From Thermoplasmata archaeon (GTDB lineage: Archaea; Thermoplasmatota; Thermoplasmata; Lutacidiplasmatales; UBA184): DNA of 64,000 bases. Position 1 is the stretch's first letter. Each line of letters begins with the position of its first letter. The notes under the pieces are model-generated. The model saw only the letters and a list, made by a program, of their open reading frames with translations. It was not told the DNA's origin and did not search any database. Positions 33,080 through 40,841 of this stretch are shown here, piece by piece. Location: NCBI GenBank assembly GCA_021802125.1, contig JAKAAX010000009.1, forward strand, positions 1-64,000, given 5' to 3'. A program made the position numbers and the translations under genes.

Positions 33080-33805
33080 ATGACCAAGTCCAACGACAAG
33101 CCTCCCCGCGCGCCCACCCCTCGCCGAAGCGGCTCGACGGATCCGGGGGCGGCGACCTCCGCCTACGTCCGAGAGGTCGAGAAGGACCGGGAGCTGAAGG
33201 ACCGGTTCATGGCCACGCAGCCGGAGAGCCCCTTCTCGGAGGCGAACCTCCCCTTCCACGGACTGAAGTACTTCCCGGTCGACCCGAAGTGGAGGCTCGA
33301 GGCGCGCTTCCAGGAGGCCAAGGGCTCGCCCGAGGTCTTCCTCCGCACCAGCGAGGACGGCCACGCCTCGATGCGGAAGCTCGGGAAGCTCTCCATTCAG
33401 CATGCCGGAAAGAAGTACGACCTCTCGCTGTTCCACGCAGGGCCCCAGGCCGGGAACATCGCGTTCCTGCCCTTCCGGGACATGACGAGCGGGAAGGAGA
33501 GCTTCGGACCGGGACGGTACCTGAACCTCGAGCTCAAGGAAGGCAACGAGTACATCCTGGACTTCAACCAGGCGTTCAACCCCTACTGCGCCTACGTGAG
33601 CGGGTACGAGTGCCCCTTCCCCCCGGTCGACAACGACCTGCACCTGCCCGTGCGGGCGGGCGAGAAGGCGTACGACCCCACGAACAACCCGGCCTCTCCC
33701 GAGGAGGCGATCCGACAGCTCACGCTCCGCTTCCGGGAACGGATCACGGCCCGCAAGGCCGAGTCGAAGGCGCACGGCCGTTCGGCCGAGAAGGAGGATG
33801 CGTGA
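33080..33805 (+). CDS. DUF1684 family protein
   Basis: This 241-aa protein has the DUF1684 pattern. ELKDRFMATQPESPF at the N-terminus is followed by LKYFPVDPKWRLEARF, then PFRDMTSGKESFGPGRYLNLEL. The end carries LDFNQAFNPYCAYVSGYECPFPPVDNDLHLPVRAGEKAY, the best-conserved block of the family. The function is unknown; members are widespread in bacteria and some archaea. ATG 33080 follows a TATA box (33044-33051, GCCTTATG), giving a leaderless message. Its TGA overlaps the GTG of the SDR gene, so the two are coupled. Confidence 0.93.
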   Translation: MTKSNDKPPRAPTPRRSGSTDPGAATSAYVREVEKDRELKDRFMATQPESPFSEANLPFHGLKYFPVDPKWRLEARFQEAKGSPEVFLRTSEDGHASMRKLGKLSIQHAGKKYDLSLFHAGPQAGNIAFLPFRDMTSGKESFGPGRYLNLELKEGNEYILDFNQAFNPYCAYVSGYECPFPPVDNDLHLPVRAGEKAYDPTNNPASPEEAIRQLTLRFRERITARKAESKAHGRSAEKEDA

Positions 33806-34557
33806 GCGCTCCCACCCCCCTTCCGACCGACCGTTCGATCGTCGTCACCGGTGGCGCGAGCGGGATCGGCCTCGCGGTCACGACCCTCCTTCTCTCCGAA
33901 GGGGTCCCCGTGGCCGTCCTCGACCGTGACGCTTCCGCGCTCGCCCGTCTGCGCGACGCGCACCCCGGAGCGCGCCTCCTGGCCCAGGAGGTCAGCGTCA
34001 CCGACGCGGCCGCCGTCGACCGTGCGGTCGAGCGGGCCGCCAAGGAGCTCGCCCCCCTCTGGGGGGTCGTGACCTGCGCCGGCATCGTCCGGGACCGGAC
34101 GATCCTGAAGATGACCGAGGAGGACTGGCGCGCCGTCCTCGACGTGAACCTCTCGGGGACCTTCTTCGCCCTCCGCGCCGGCGCGCTCCGCATGAAGGAG
34201 CTCGGGGGAGGCCGCATGGTCGCGATCGCCTCCATCGTCGGGCTGAGGGGAGGGTTCGGGCAGGCGAACTACGCCGCGAGCAAGGCGGGGGTGGTGGCCG
34301 TCGTCGAGACCGCCGCGCGCGAGTTCGGCAAGCACGGGATCACGGTGAACGCCATCGCTCCGGGGTTCGTCCGAACCCCGATGACGGCGAAGTACGGCGA
34401 GACGCTCGAGGAGGCGTGCAAGGCGGAGAGCCCTCTGGGCACGGTCTGCGAGCCCGAGGACATCGCGCGGTCCGTCCGTTACCTCCTCTCCCCCGAAGCC
34501 GGGCACATCACCGGCGTGGTCCTCCGCGTCGACGGCGGACAGGCGATCGGGGCCTGA
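33802..34557 (+). CDS. Short-chain dehydrogenase/reductase (FabG-like)
   Basis: This 251-aa classical SDR has the cofactor loop TGGASGIGLA (residues ~16-25), and D43 in VLDRDAS suggests a preference for NAD(H). The catalytic set includes Asn in VNLSG, Ser in IASIVGLRG and the YAASK motif. The C-terminal end ITGVVLRVDGGQAIG is typical of 3-oxoacyl-ACP-reductase-like SDRs. The substrate is not predictable. GTG 33802 overlaps the DUF1684 stop (GTGA), indicating a two-gene transcription unit. Archaea lack type II fatty acid synthesis, so a true FabG role is unlikely. Confidence 0.93.
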   Translation: MSAPTPLPTDRSIVVTGGASGIGLAVTTLLLSEGVPVAVLDRDASALARLRDAHPGARLLAQEVSVTDAAAVDRAVERAAKELAPLWGVVTCAGIVRDRTILKMTEEDWRAVLDVNLSGTFFALRAGALRMKELGGGRMVAIASIVGLRGGFGQANYAASKAGVVAVVETAAREFGKHGITVNAIAPGFVRTPMTAKYGETLEEACKAESPLGTVCEPEDIARSVRYLLSPEAGHITGVVLRVDGGQAIGA

Positions 34558-34612
34558 GGTTCCCCCTCGAGTCCACGGCGGGACCCGGTGGGGATGGCCG
34601 CTCGTCGGTGGT

Positions 34613-34620
34613 GTAATATC
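34613..34620 (+). promoter_or_regulatory. TATA box of the AIM24 operon
   Basis: GTAATATC precedes GTG 34656 by 36-43 bases, leaving a short leader that carries the Shine-Dalgarno-like CGGAGG at 34641-34646. Confidence 0.6.
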
Positions 34621-34655
34621 CCCAGCGCTCGTCCGTCCCTCGGAGGCAGGGAAAC

Positions 34656-35303
34656 GTGCAGCTCGAGACGCTCAAAGGCGTCGTTCCCGCGGTCCTCGCG
34701 ACGCTCGCACCGAAGGAAGCCATCTATTGCGAGCACGGGATCATGCTCTACAAGGACCCCACGGTAGGTGTGGGTCGCAAGACCATCGCCTCCTCCGGGG
34801 TCTTCGGGTCGCTCAAGCGGACCACGGTCGGGGGCATCCCGTACTTCCTGGCCGAGTTCAGCGGTCCCGGCAGCGTCGCCTTCTCCCGTGACGGCGTGGG
34901 GGAGATCCGGGAGATCGAGCTCGCGCCCAACGAGGTGCTGGACGTGGCGGAGGGCTCGCTGCTCTGCGCGGACAACCGCGTGCCCTACGACATGTTCTAC
35001 GTCGCCGGCACGCACCGCCCCGGGCGCATGATGGGGTTCTGGATGGACCGGCTGACGGGCCCCGGGTGGATCGCGCTCCACGGGTACGGGAACATCATCT
35101 CCATGACGCTCGCGCCCGGAGAGAAGATGACCTGCGACTACGGGAGCCTGCTCTGGAAGAGCGGGAGCGTCCAGGCCCGGTCGCTGAACCTCCCCTTCGG
35201 GAGCGGGCTGCTCGGCAAGCTCGAGGCCTACGAGGTGCTCGAGCTCTTCGGTCCGGGCAAGGTCGCACTTCAGAGCGTCGACGCGAAGAAGCCCCACACC
35301 TGA
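34656..35303 (+). CDS. AIM24 family protein, copy 1
   Basis: This 215-aa protein belongs to the AIM24/DUF124 family of beta-rich (TRAP-like) folds named after a yeast mitochondrial protein. Diagnostic elements are PKEAIYCEHGIMLYKDPTV near the N-terminus, FLAEFSGPGSVAFSRDGVGEIREIELAPNEVLDV, and RLTGPGWIALHGYGNIISMTLAPGEKM. The molecular role of prokaryotic AIM24 proteins is not known. The start is GTG 34656. It is the first of three paralogues and the closest in sequence to copy 3 (both have GGIP, FYVAGT and GFWMDRLTGPG). No signal peptide or membrane segment is present, so it is cytoplasmic. Confidence 0.92.
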   Translation: MQLETLKGVVPAVLATLAPKEAIYCEHGIMLYKDPTVGVGRKTIASSGVFGSLKRTTVGGIPYFLAEFSGPGSVAFSRDGVGEIREIELAPNEVLDVAEGSLLCADNRVPYDMFYVAGTHRPGRMMGFWMDRLTGPGWIALHGYGNIISMTLAPGEKMTCDYGSLLWKSGSVQARSLNLPFGSGLLGKLEAYEVLELFGPGKVALQSVDAKKPHT

Positions 35304-35322
35304 GCGGAGGAGGAACGGAAGG

Positions 35323-35505
35323 ATGCCGGTACCGGAAGAGTTCGTGAAGAAGCGCTCCGAAGTGACGATCAGCCGCGCGACGCTCAAGGAGATCAACTGC
35401 AAGAGCTGCGGCGCGAAGATCAACCCCCAGCAGATCCGGGGCGGGTTCGCCCGCTGCGAATACTGCGGGGCCACCTACAACCTGGACGTCCAGGGGGGCC
35501 CGTAG
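35323..35505 (+). CDS. Small zinc-ribbon protein of the AIM24 operon
   Basis: This 60-aa protein has one zinc ribbon: C26-x2-C29 and C45-x2-C48 in the patterns NCKSCG and RCEYCG. The N-terminal 25 residues are charged (EEFVKKRSEVTISRATLKE). ATG 35323 follows GGAGGAACGGAAGG. It lies 19 bases after AIM24 copy 1 and 9 bases before copy 2, so it is part of the operon. No separate family is recognised. The ribbon may bind an AIM24 partner, which is inference. Confidence 0.8.
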   Translation: MPVPEEFVKKRSEVTISRATLKEINCKSCGAKINPQQIRGGFARCEYCGATYNLDVQGGP

Positions 35506-35514
35506 GGGGATCCG

Positions 35515-36165
35515 ATGAAGGCCGATACCGTCGGGACGGTCACGCCCGCCGTCCTCGTCCAGCTCTCCCCCGGGGAGAAGATCCTGGCCGCCCACGAGAT
35601 CATGCTGCACATGGACGGTGCGGTCCAGGTCCACCGCAAGACCCTGAAGCACCTGGGCGTCAGCACCGCGCACCTCATGGCGCTCAGGTCCCGGGGCGAC
35701 AGCGACGAGAACTACTTCTTCGCCGAGTTCGAGGGCCCCGGCAACGTCACGTTCTCCCGGGACAAGGCGGGGGAGGTGCGGATCCTCCAACTGGCCCCCG
35801 GCCAGGGGATCCGGCTCCGCTCCGGACACCTCATCTGCTTCGACGAGACCGTGCGCTACAACCCCTTCGTCCTCGCCCAGTGGGTGGTCCAGAAGGGGAA
35901 CGACCAGGAGACCGAGTACCTCTTCGCCGACGAGCTCACCGGGCCGGGCACGATCGTCTTCCAGTCCTTCGGCAACATCCTCTCCTTCAACCTCCAGCCG
36001 GGAGAGGCCATGAGGACCTCCGTCGAGGCCTACCTGTCGAGCGCACCCACCGCCACCGTGAACGTGTCCTGGTTCGCCCCGATGATGGGGGGGATGAACG
36101 TGAGCGCGCAACCGGTCCTCCATCTGATCGGGCCGGGACCCGTCATGGTCCACAGCGGGGTGTAG
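35515..36165 (+). CDS. AIM24 family protein, copy 2
   Basis: This 216-aa member of the AIM24/DUF124 family is the most divergent of the three copies. It keeps SPGEKILAAHEIMLHMDGAV, FFAEFEGPGNVTFSRDKAGEVRILQLAPGQG and DELTGPGTIVFQSFGNILSFNLQPGEAM. The C-terminus differs from the other two, reading VNVSWFAPMMGGMNVSAQPVLHLIGPGPVMVHSGV. ATG 35515 follows GTAGGGGGATCC. Copy 3 begins 4 bases after its stop. The three copies could form a hetero-oligomer, as other proteins of this fold do; that is inference. Confidence 0.9.
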   Translation: MKADTVGTVTPAVLVQLSPGEKILAAHEIMLHMDGAVQVHRKTLKHLGVSTAHLMALRSRGDSDENYFFAEFEGPGNVTFSRDKAGEVRILQLAPGQGIRLRSGHLICFDETVRYNPFVLAQWVVQKGNDQETEYLFADELTGPGTIVFQSFGNILSFNLQPGEAMRTSVEAYLSSAPTATVNVSWFAPMMGGMNVSAQPVLHLIGPGPVMVHSGV

Positions 36166-36169
36166 GAAG

Positions 36170-36835
36170 ATGCAGATCAACGTCCAGGGGGAGCTCATCC
36201 CGGTGACGCTCGTCCAGCTGAACCCTGGCGAGGAGATCTTCTGCGAGGGGGGGCTCATGGTCTACTCCGACCCGTCGATCCAGACGAGCATCCGCCCGCT
36301 CACGCAGGGAGGGCTCGGTCGGACGATCCGCCGGAGCCTGGTCGGCGGCATCCCGTTCTGGATGCACGTCTTCCACGGCCCGGGCTACGTCGCGTTCAGC
36401 CGGTTCGGTCCGGGGGAGGTGCGGACGCTCCAGCTCGCCCCGGGACAGACCGTGGACATCGCGGAGCACTCCCTCATCCTGGCGACCAACAGCGTCCAGT
36501 ACGACACCTTCTACGTCGCCGGCACCGGCCGGATCGGACGCATGGTCGGGTTCTGGATGGACCGATTGACCGGCCCGGGGACCATCGTCTACCATGGGCA
36601 TGGGAACATCCTGGGATTCGACCTGAAGCCGGGGGAGGCGATGCAGATCGACCACGGCGGGCTTCTCCGCAAGGACGCGACGGTCCAGCTCCAGGCCTTC
36701 AACCAGCCTCTGGGCCAGGGTCTCCTCGGGCACGCCATGAGCTTCGAGGCCCTCAACGTCGTGGGGCCTGGTCGGCTCGAGCTCCAGACGGTGGACCCGA
36801 CCCACGCCGCCGCCGACAGCGGCGGCAAGGGCTAG
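36170..36835 (+). CDS. AIM24 family protein, copy 3
   Basis: This 221-aa AIM24/DUF124 protein shows NPGEEIFCEGGLMVYSDPSI, FHGPGYVAFSRFGPGEVRTLQLAPGQTVDIAEHSLILA and the FYVAGTGRIGRMVGFWMDRLTGPGTIVYHGHGNILGFDLKPGEAM block. It is closest to copy 1. ATG 36170 lies 4 bases after copy 2. The end of the gene contains a 7-base-stem hairpin (36809-36826, arms GCCGCCG/CGGCGGC) and the palindrome GGGCTAGCCC over the stop. The HxlR gene converges 8 bases further on. Confidence 0.92.
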   Translation: MQINVQGELIPVTLVQLNPGEEIFCEGGLMVYSDPSIQTSIRPLTQGGLGRTIRRSLVGGIPFWMHVFHGPGYVAFSRFGPGEVRTLQLAPGQTVDIAEHSLILATNSVQYDTFYVAGTGRIGRMVGFWMDRLTGPGTIVYHGHGNILGFDLKPGEAMQIDHGGLLRKDATVQLQAFNQPLGQGLLGHAMSFEALNVVGPGRLELQTVDPTHAAADSGGKG

Positions 36836-36843
36836 CCCCCCTC

Positions 36844-37260
36844 TCACTTCGGACGGACGGCCGCCGCCGGGACGGCCCCACGCTCCGTGTCGGAGGCCCA
36901 CCCCAGAAGCGGGAGGATCGCCCCGCGAAGCTGGAGACCGGCCTCGGTGAGCCGATACGGGGTGTAGGCCGAGGGTCGGGGCCCGGTCGCGGGAGAGCGC
37001 TCGAGCAGCCCCAAGGCCGCCAGCTCCCGGAGACGGCGCGCGAGCACCTTGCTGCCGATGCCCTGGATCGCGTCCTCGAGCTCGTTGAACCGGCTGGCGG
37101 GACGGTTCCCGAGGACCCCGATGAGCGGCAGCGTCCACTGCTTGCCCAGCAGGGCCAGGACGCCGCTCGCCGGGTCCACGCAGAACGCCCGCCCATCCAC
37201 GTAGAACATGCAGGAATCCTCTCGCCGGAAGCTCCGGCGACGTGCTTCACGGTCCGCCAT
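36844..37260 (-). CDS. HxlR-family winged-helix regulator
   Basis: This 138-aa transcription factor has the HxlR layout. GVLALLGKQWTLPLIGVL (helix 1, with the conserved W-T) is followed by RFNELEDAIQGIGSKVLARRLRELAALGLLER (recognition helix and turn) and the wing, YRLTEAGLQLRGAILPLLGW. The two Cys in DSCMFYVDGRAFCVD near the N-terminus could be a redox sensor as in some relatives; that is inference. ATG 37260 is used; ATG 37209 (MFYVDG) is an alternative that would still leave the domain intact. It diverges from the DUF169 gene. An inverted repeat in the shared intergenic region is a candidate operator. Confidence 0.92.
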   Translation of the reverse strand: MADREARRRSFRREDSCMFYVDGRAFCVDPASGVLALLGKQWTLPLIGVLGNRPASRFNELEDAIQGIGSKVLARRLRELAALGLLERSPATGPRPSAYTPYRLTEAGLQLRGAILPLLGWASDTERGAVPAAAVRPK

Positions 37261-37364
37261 GACTGCCCCTTCCGGTCTCCCCCTGGCCCGGCTCTGCTAC
37301 ACGCCCCCCGGGACAAGATGGTTCAGGCGGGTCACCGGCCTTCCGGCCCCCGCGGGGCGAGAAC

Positions 37365-37387
37365 TTTCCCATTGGAAACCTTATTCC
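37365..37387 (+). promoter_or_regulatory. Inverted repeat plus TATA box upstream of the DUF169 gene
   Basis: TTTCC-CATT-GGAAA (37365-37378) is a perfect 5-base inverted repeat with a 4-base spacer. It directly abuts the TATA box CCTTATTCC (37379-37387), where the TFB recognition element should lie. A regulator bound here would block transcription factor loading. The divergent HxlR gene is the obvious candidate regulator; this is an inference from position. Confidence 0.5.
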
Positions 37388-37418
37388 GAGCGGAACGGTC
37401 GACCCAACCGGTGCGGTC

Positions 37419-38138
37419 ATGAAATACCAAGCGGTCGCGGCACAGTTGGAGCAGGACCTGGAGCTCGACACTCCCCCGGTCCACATCAGTTACCTCGACA
37501 CGCCCCCGAAGGGGGTCCCCGAGCACCCCGGGGGGGCCCCGTCGGCCTGCACGTTCTGGGCGGAAGGGCGCACCGAGTCGTTCTACGCTCCGCTCGCCAA
37601 GCACGACGCCTGCGAGATCGGGGCGTACGTGATGGGCATGCCCCCCGAGGGAAAGGTCGGGGAGCGCCTCCAGGAGACGCTCGGCATGTTCGAGAAGATC
37701 GAGTACGTCGGGAAGGGGGAGGCTGCGGTCATCCCGCACAACCTGACGGCCCCGAAGTTCGTCCAGTACGGACCCCTGGCCGAGGCGTCGAACCCTCCCA
37801 CGGTCGCGCTCATCTTCACGAACCCCGCGAACGCCATGGTCGCGCTGGAAGCCGCGAGCCGGGGGAAGGCCCACCCGTTCGATGTCCCCGTGACGGGCCG
37901 CCCGGCGTGCTCCGTCGTCCCCGTCGTCCTGAGCGGGAAGGCCCCGGTCGCCATGACCCTGGGATGTGCCGGGTTCCGGCAGTACACCGAGGTCGGCAAG
38001 GACAAGGTCATGATCGCGGTCCGGGGCGACCACTTGGAGAAGTTCGCTTCCGACGTGCACAAGATCCGCGAGGCCAACGGGATGGTCGACGGGGAGATGG
38101 CCCGGCGGAAGGCGGCCTGGTCCGCAGGGTCCTCGTAG
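37419..38138 (+). CDS. DUF169 family protein
   Basis: This 239-aa protein matches the DUF169 family. Hallmarks are PPVHISYLDTPPKGV, SACTFWAEGRTESFYAPLAKHDACEIGAYVMGMP and PCSV-like FDVPVTGRPACSVVPVVLSGKAPVAMTLGCAGFRQYTEV. The conserved cysteines (two in the first block, CTFW and ACEIG, and two in the last) suggest metal or cluster binding. The function of the family is not established. ATG 37419 lies ~32-40 bases after the TATA box. Control by the adjacent HxlR protein is inferred. Confidence 0.9.
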   Translation: MKYQAVAAQLEQDLELDTPPVHISYLDTPPKGVPEHPGGAPSACTFWAEGRTESFYAPLAKHDACEIGAYVMGMPPEGKVGERLQETLGMFEKIEYVGKGEAAVIPHNLTAPKFVQYGPLAEASNPPTVALIFTNPANAMVALEAASRGKAHPFDVPVTGRPACSVVPVVLSGKAPVAMTLGCAGFRQYTEVGKDKVMIAVRGDHLEKFASDVHKIREANGMVDGEMARRKAAWSAGSS

Positions 38139-38173
38139 GGATCGGGCAGCGGGACGGCCTCGCGCCCGCTCCC

Positions 38174-38189
38174 CCCTCTGGGGAGAGGG
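38174..38189 (+). terminator. Stem-loop after the DUF169 gene
   Basis: A 6-base perfect stem CCCTCT/AGAGGG with a GGGG loop lies 36 bases after the DUF169 stop and 14 bases before the rnz TATA box. It may separate the two transcription units. Confidence 0.35.
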
Positions 38190-38232
38190 CCCACCCCCTC
38201 GTGATTATCTACGCGGACCTCTCCGACGGGAC

Positions 38233-39138
38233 GTGCAGATCACCTTCCTGGGGACCGCGGGATCGTGGCCCACCCGGGAGCGGAACGCGAGCGCCATCGC
38301 GCTCGACATGGAGCAGGAGCTGGTGCTCCTGGACTGCGGGGAAGGGACGCAGCGGCAGTTCTTCCAGAGCCCGGTGTCGTTCATGCGGGTCCGGAGGATC
38401 TTCATCTCCCACTTCCACGGCGACCACTTCCTGGGGCTCCCGGGGCTCATCCAGAGCATGTGCCTCAACAACCGGACCGAACCCCTCGACATCTACGGGC
38501 CGCGGGAGACGAGGAGGTTCGTCGACATGATCCTCAACCTGGGCCACTTCACGCTCAAGTTCCCGGTCCATGCCCACGAGCTGGCGCCGGGGGACGAGGT
38601 CGACCTCACGACCTACACGGTCCGGACCGCCCGGGCGAAGCACAGCGTCCCCACCCTCGCCGTCCGCGTCGAGGAGAAGATGAAACGCGGAAGGTTCGAC
38701 GGGGAGAAGGCCCGGGGGATGGGGCTGCGCGGGAGGGACTTCGCGAAGCTCGAGGCGGGGGAGAGCGTGACCGTCGCGAGCGGCGCCGTCATCTCGCCCC
38801 AGATGGTCATGGGCCCGCCCCGGGCCGGTCGGAGCGTCGTGTACTCGGGGGACAGCGCTCCCGAGGGGGAGATCGTCCGCCTGGCCAAGGGCGCGGACAT
38901 CCTCGTCCACGAGGCGACCGCCGGCCACGAGCTGGAGGGGGACATGAACGAATGGGGACATTCCTCGGCGCGACAGGCGGCCGCCGCCGCGACCGAAGCG
39001 CAGGTCGGCATGCTCTACCTCACGCACTTCTCCTCCCGGTACCCCGACCCCACACCGCTGGAGGACGAGGCCAAGGGCGTCTTCGCCGCCTCCAAGGCCG
39101 CCCGGGACCTCCTGAGCGAGCTCGTCCGGCAGCGCTGA
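38233..39138 (+). CDS. rnz: Ribonuclease Z
   Basis: RNase Z cleaves the 3' trailer from tRNA precursors. The 301-aa metallo-beta-lactamase protein shows MQITFLGTAGSWPTRERNASAIAL, the metal motif SHFHGDHFLGLPGL and DCGEGTQRQF. It also has the exosite-like insert after HSVPTLAVRVEEK, the YSGDSAP aspartate strand, EATAGHELE and the AAAAATEAQVGMLYLTHFSSRY histidine. The start is GTG 38233, with TATA box GATTATCTA (38203-38211) at leaderless spacing. hutI follows after 10 bases on the same transcript. Confidence 0.97.
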   Translation: MQITFLGTAGSWPTRERNASAIALDMEQELVLLDCGEGTQRQFFQSPVSFMRVRRIFISHFHGDHFLGLPGLIQSMCLNNRTEPLDIYGPRETRRFVDMILNLGHFTLKFPVHAHELAPGDEVDLTTYTVRTARAKHSVPTLAVRVEEKMKRGRFDGEKARGMGLRGRDFAKLEAGESVTVASGAVISPQMVMGPPRAGRSVVYSGDSAPEGEIVRLAKGADILVHEATAGHELEGDMNEWGHSSARQAAAAATEAQVGMLYLTHFSSRYPDPTPLEDEAKGVFAASKAARDLLSELVRQR

Positions 39139-39148
39139 GGAGCGAGGC

Positions 39149-40429
39149 ATGGCCGGCGGGAGCGGAGGGCCCTCCCTACGGGCGGACCTTCTCCTCACCG
39201 GGTTCTCCGAGGCGGCAACGCTCGCCGGGCCACCGGGGCCCCGGCGGGGGGAGGCGCTGGGGGAGCTCTCGATCGTCGAGGATGCCGCCATCGCGTGCGA
39301 CCGCGGCACGGTGGTCTGGGTGGGGCCGGAGCGCCGGCTCCACCGAGAGGTTCGGCCGCGTTCGGGTGCACGCCGGCGCTCCTTCCCCGGCGGGGTCGCG
39401 CTCCCGGGGTTCGTCGACGCCCACACCCACGTCCTCTTCGCGGGCAGCCGAGAGAGCGAGATCGGCCGCAAGGTCCGGGGGGAGAGCTACCTCTCGATCG
39501 CCGCCTCGGGGGGCGGCCTCTACCGGACCGTTCGGGAGACCCGCGCCGCCTCCCCGCAGCTCCTCTTCAGCGAGGCCCGGGCGCGGTTGACCCGGATGCT
39601 CTCCTGGGGCACCACCTCGGCGGAGGTGAAGAGCGGCTACTGCCTCGACCTCGAAGGGGAGCTCAAGCTCCTGCGGCTTCTCCCTCGCCTGGCCCGCGCC
39701 ACCGGCATGACCCTCGTGCCCACGTTCCTGGGAGGACACGCCTACCCTCCGGGGGCCGAGGGGGAGCATGAGGGGTACCTCCGCGAGCTCATCGATCGAA
39801 TGATCCCCAGGGTCGCCGAGGAGCGGCTCGCCCGCTTCTGCGACGTCTTCTGCGAGAAGGGGTTCTTCTCGGCCGAGGAGAGCGAGCGGGTGCTCCGGGC
39901 GGGGCTCGCGCACGGGATGGGCGCGAAGATCCACGCCGACGAGTTCTCCGTGACCGGAGGGGCGGGGGTGGCCGCACGCCTGCCTGCGGTATCGGCGGAC
40001 CACCTCCTCGAGACCCCGGCCTCCGACCGGGACGCGCTCGCCCGTGCGGGGGTCATCGCCGTGCTCCTCCCGGTCACCCCGATGGCCTCCCTCGCGAGCT
40101 CCCGGTCGCTCGGAAGGGAGATGGCGGACCAGGGGGTGGCGGTGGCCCTCGGCAGCGACCTGTCGCCGAACTCCTGGGTCGAGTCGATGCCGATGGTCCT
40201 CGGCCACGCCGTCCATGGGGGAAGGCTCACCCCCTCCGAGGCGATCGTCGCCTCCACGGTGAACGCGGCCTACGCCTCGGGCCTGGGAGGGGTGGCCGGG
40301 GAGATCGTTCCTGGGCGAAGGGCCGACCTGGTCATTTTCGACCTGCCGGGGGCCGAACATCTGGCTTACCGCTGGGGTACCTATCCACCGAAGGCGGTCT
40401 TTCTCGCCGGACGCGAGGTTCTCCCGTAG
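39149..40429 (+). CDS. hutI: Imidazolonepropionase (HutI-like amidohydrolase)
   Basis: The 426-aa protein matches HutI, which opens the ring of imidazolone-5-propionate in histidine degradation. Metal motif VDAHTHVLFAGSRESEI, the GTTSAEVKSGY loop, GGHAYPPGAEG, AKIHADEFS and SADHL are all in order, as is the ALGSDLSPNSWVESMP segment that carries the last Asp. No hutH, hutU or hutG is in the window, so a complete degradation pathway is not shown; a related amidohydrolase activity remains possible. ATG 39149 follows GAGGAGCGAGG. It is the second gene of the rnz transcript. The first ~60 residues contain an unusual loop (PPGPRRGEALGE). Confidence 0.92.
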   Translation: MAGGSGGPSLRADLLLTGFSEAATLAGPPGPRRGEALGELSIVEDAAIACDRGTVVWVGPERRLHREVRPRSGARRRSFPGGVALPGFVDAHTHVLFAGSRESEIGRKVRGESYLSIAASGGGLYRTVRETRAASPQLLFSEARARLTRMLSWGTTSAEVKSGYCLDLEGELKLLRLLPRLARATGMTLVPTFLGGHAYPPGAEGEHEGYLRELIDRMIPRVAEERLARFCDVFCEKGFFSAEESERVLRAGLAHGMGAKIHADEFSVTGGAGVAARLPAVSADHLLETPASDRDALARAGVIAVLLPVTPMASLASSRSLGREMADQGVAVALGSDLSPNSWVESMPMVLGHAVHGGRLTPSEAIVASTVNAAYASGLGGVAGEIVPGRRADLVIFDLPGAEHLAYRWGTYPPKAVFLAGREVLP

Positions 40430-40556
40430 TTCCGCGCTCGTTCCTCTGAAGATCGCGGGGCTGGGCGACGTTCTTCGAGGGGAGGAGGGCGCAGTACGGC
40501 CCTCAAGCGCTAGGTTTTCCCCCGAAGAATGTCCGATTCTCCCTCGAGGGCTCGAG

Positions 40557-40573
40557 AGAGATATTGATATACC
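40557..40573 (+). promoter_or_regulatory. AT-rich promoter of the 71-aa basic protein
   Basis: GATATTGATATACC is the longest AT-rich tract in the neighbourhood and offers two overlapping TATA boxes (40557-40564 and 40566-40573). It lies 34-50 bases before ATG 40607. A strong promoter with a leader of about 10-25 nt is suggested. The preceding 125 bases hold a T-run (TTTTCCCC near 40513) after hutI and no gene. Confidence 0.6.
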
Positions 40574-40606
40574 CGCACTTTCCTCCCTCGACCGGGGGCA
40601 ACCTCA

Positions 40607-40822
40607 ATGGCAGAACGAATCGGCAAGGAGCAGATCAAGCGAGAGAAGGGCTACCTGTACTACCTCGGAAAGGATGGATACATCTGGAAGACCCCGACCA
40701 AGCTCAACAAGTCCGGACGCAAGGCCAAGGTCGGATCCGAGAAGATCCAGCGCGAGGACGGCTACATGTACTTCCTCGACAAGAAGGGGTACGTGGCTCG
40801 CGCGAAGATGAAGAACGCCTGA
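40607..40822 (+). CDS. Small basic protein with internal duplication (candidate chromatin or RNA-binding protein)
   Basis: This 71-aa protein is lysine-rich (about 17 Lys), unlike its arginine-rich neighbours. It carries a duplicated unit: KREKGYLYYLGKDGYIWK (residues ~11-28) and QREDGYMYFLDKKGYVARAK (~48-67), each G-Y-x-Y-x-L-x-K-x-G-Y. The middle links TPTKLNKSGRKAKVGSEKI. The pattern suggests two small beta-hairpins with aromatic faces on a basic surface. I cannot name the family, though similar short proteins seem widespread in archaea. A strong AT-rich promoter and a favourable codon choice suggest high expression. Nucleoid-associated or ribosome-associated roles are inference; no zinc ligands or catalytic residues are present. 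Confidence 0.85.
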   Translation: MAERIGKEQIKREKGYLYYLGKDGYIWKTPTKLNKSGRKAKVGSEKIQREDGYMYFLDKKGYVARAKMKNA

Positions 40823-40841
40823 AGGCGCTCGAAACTTTTCG

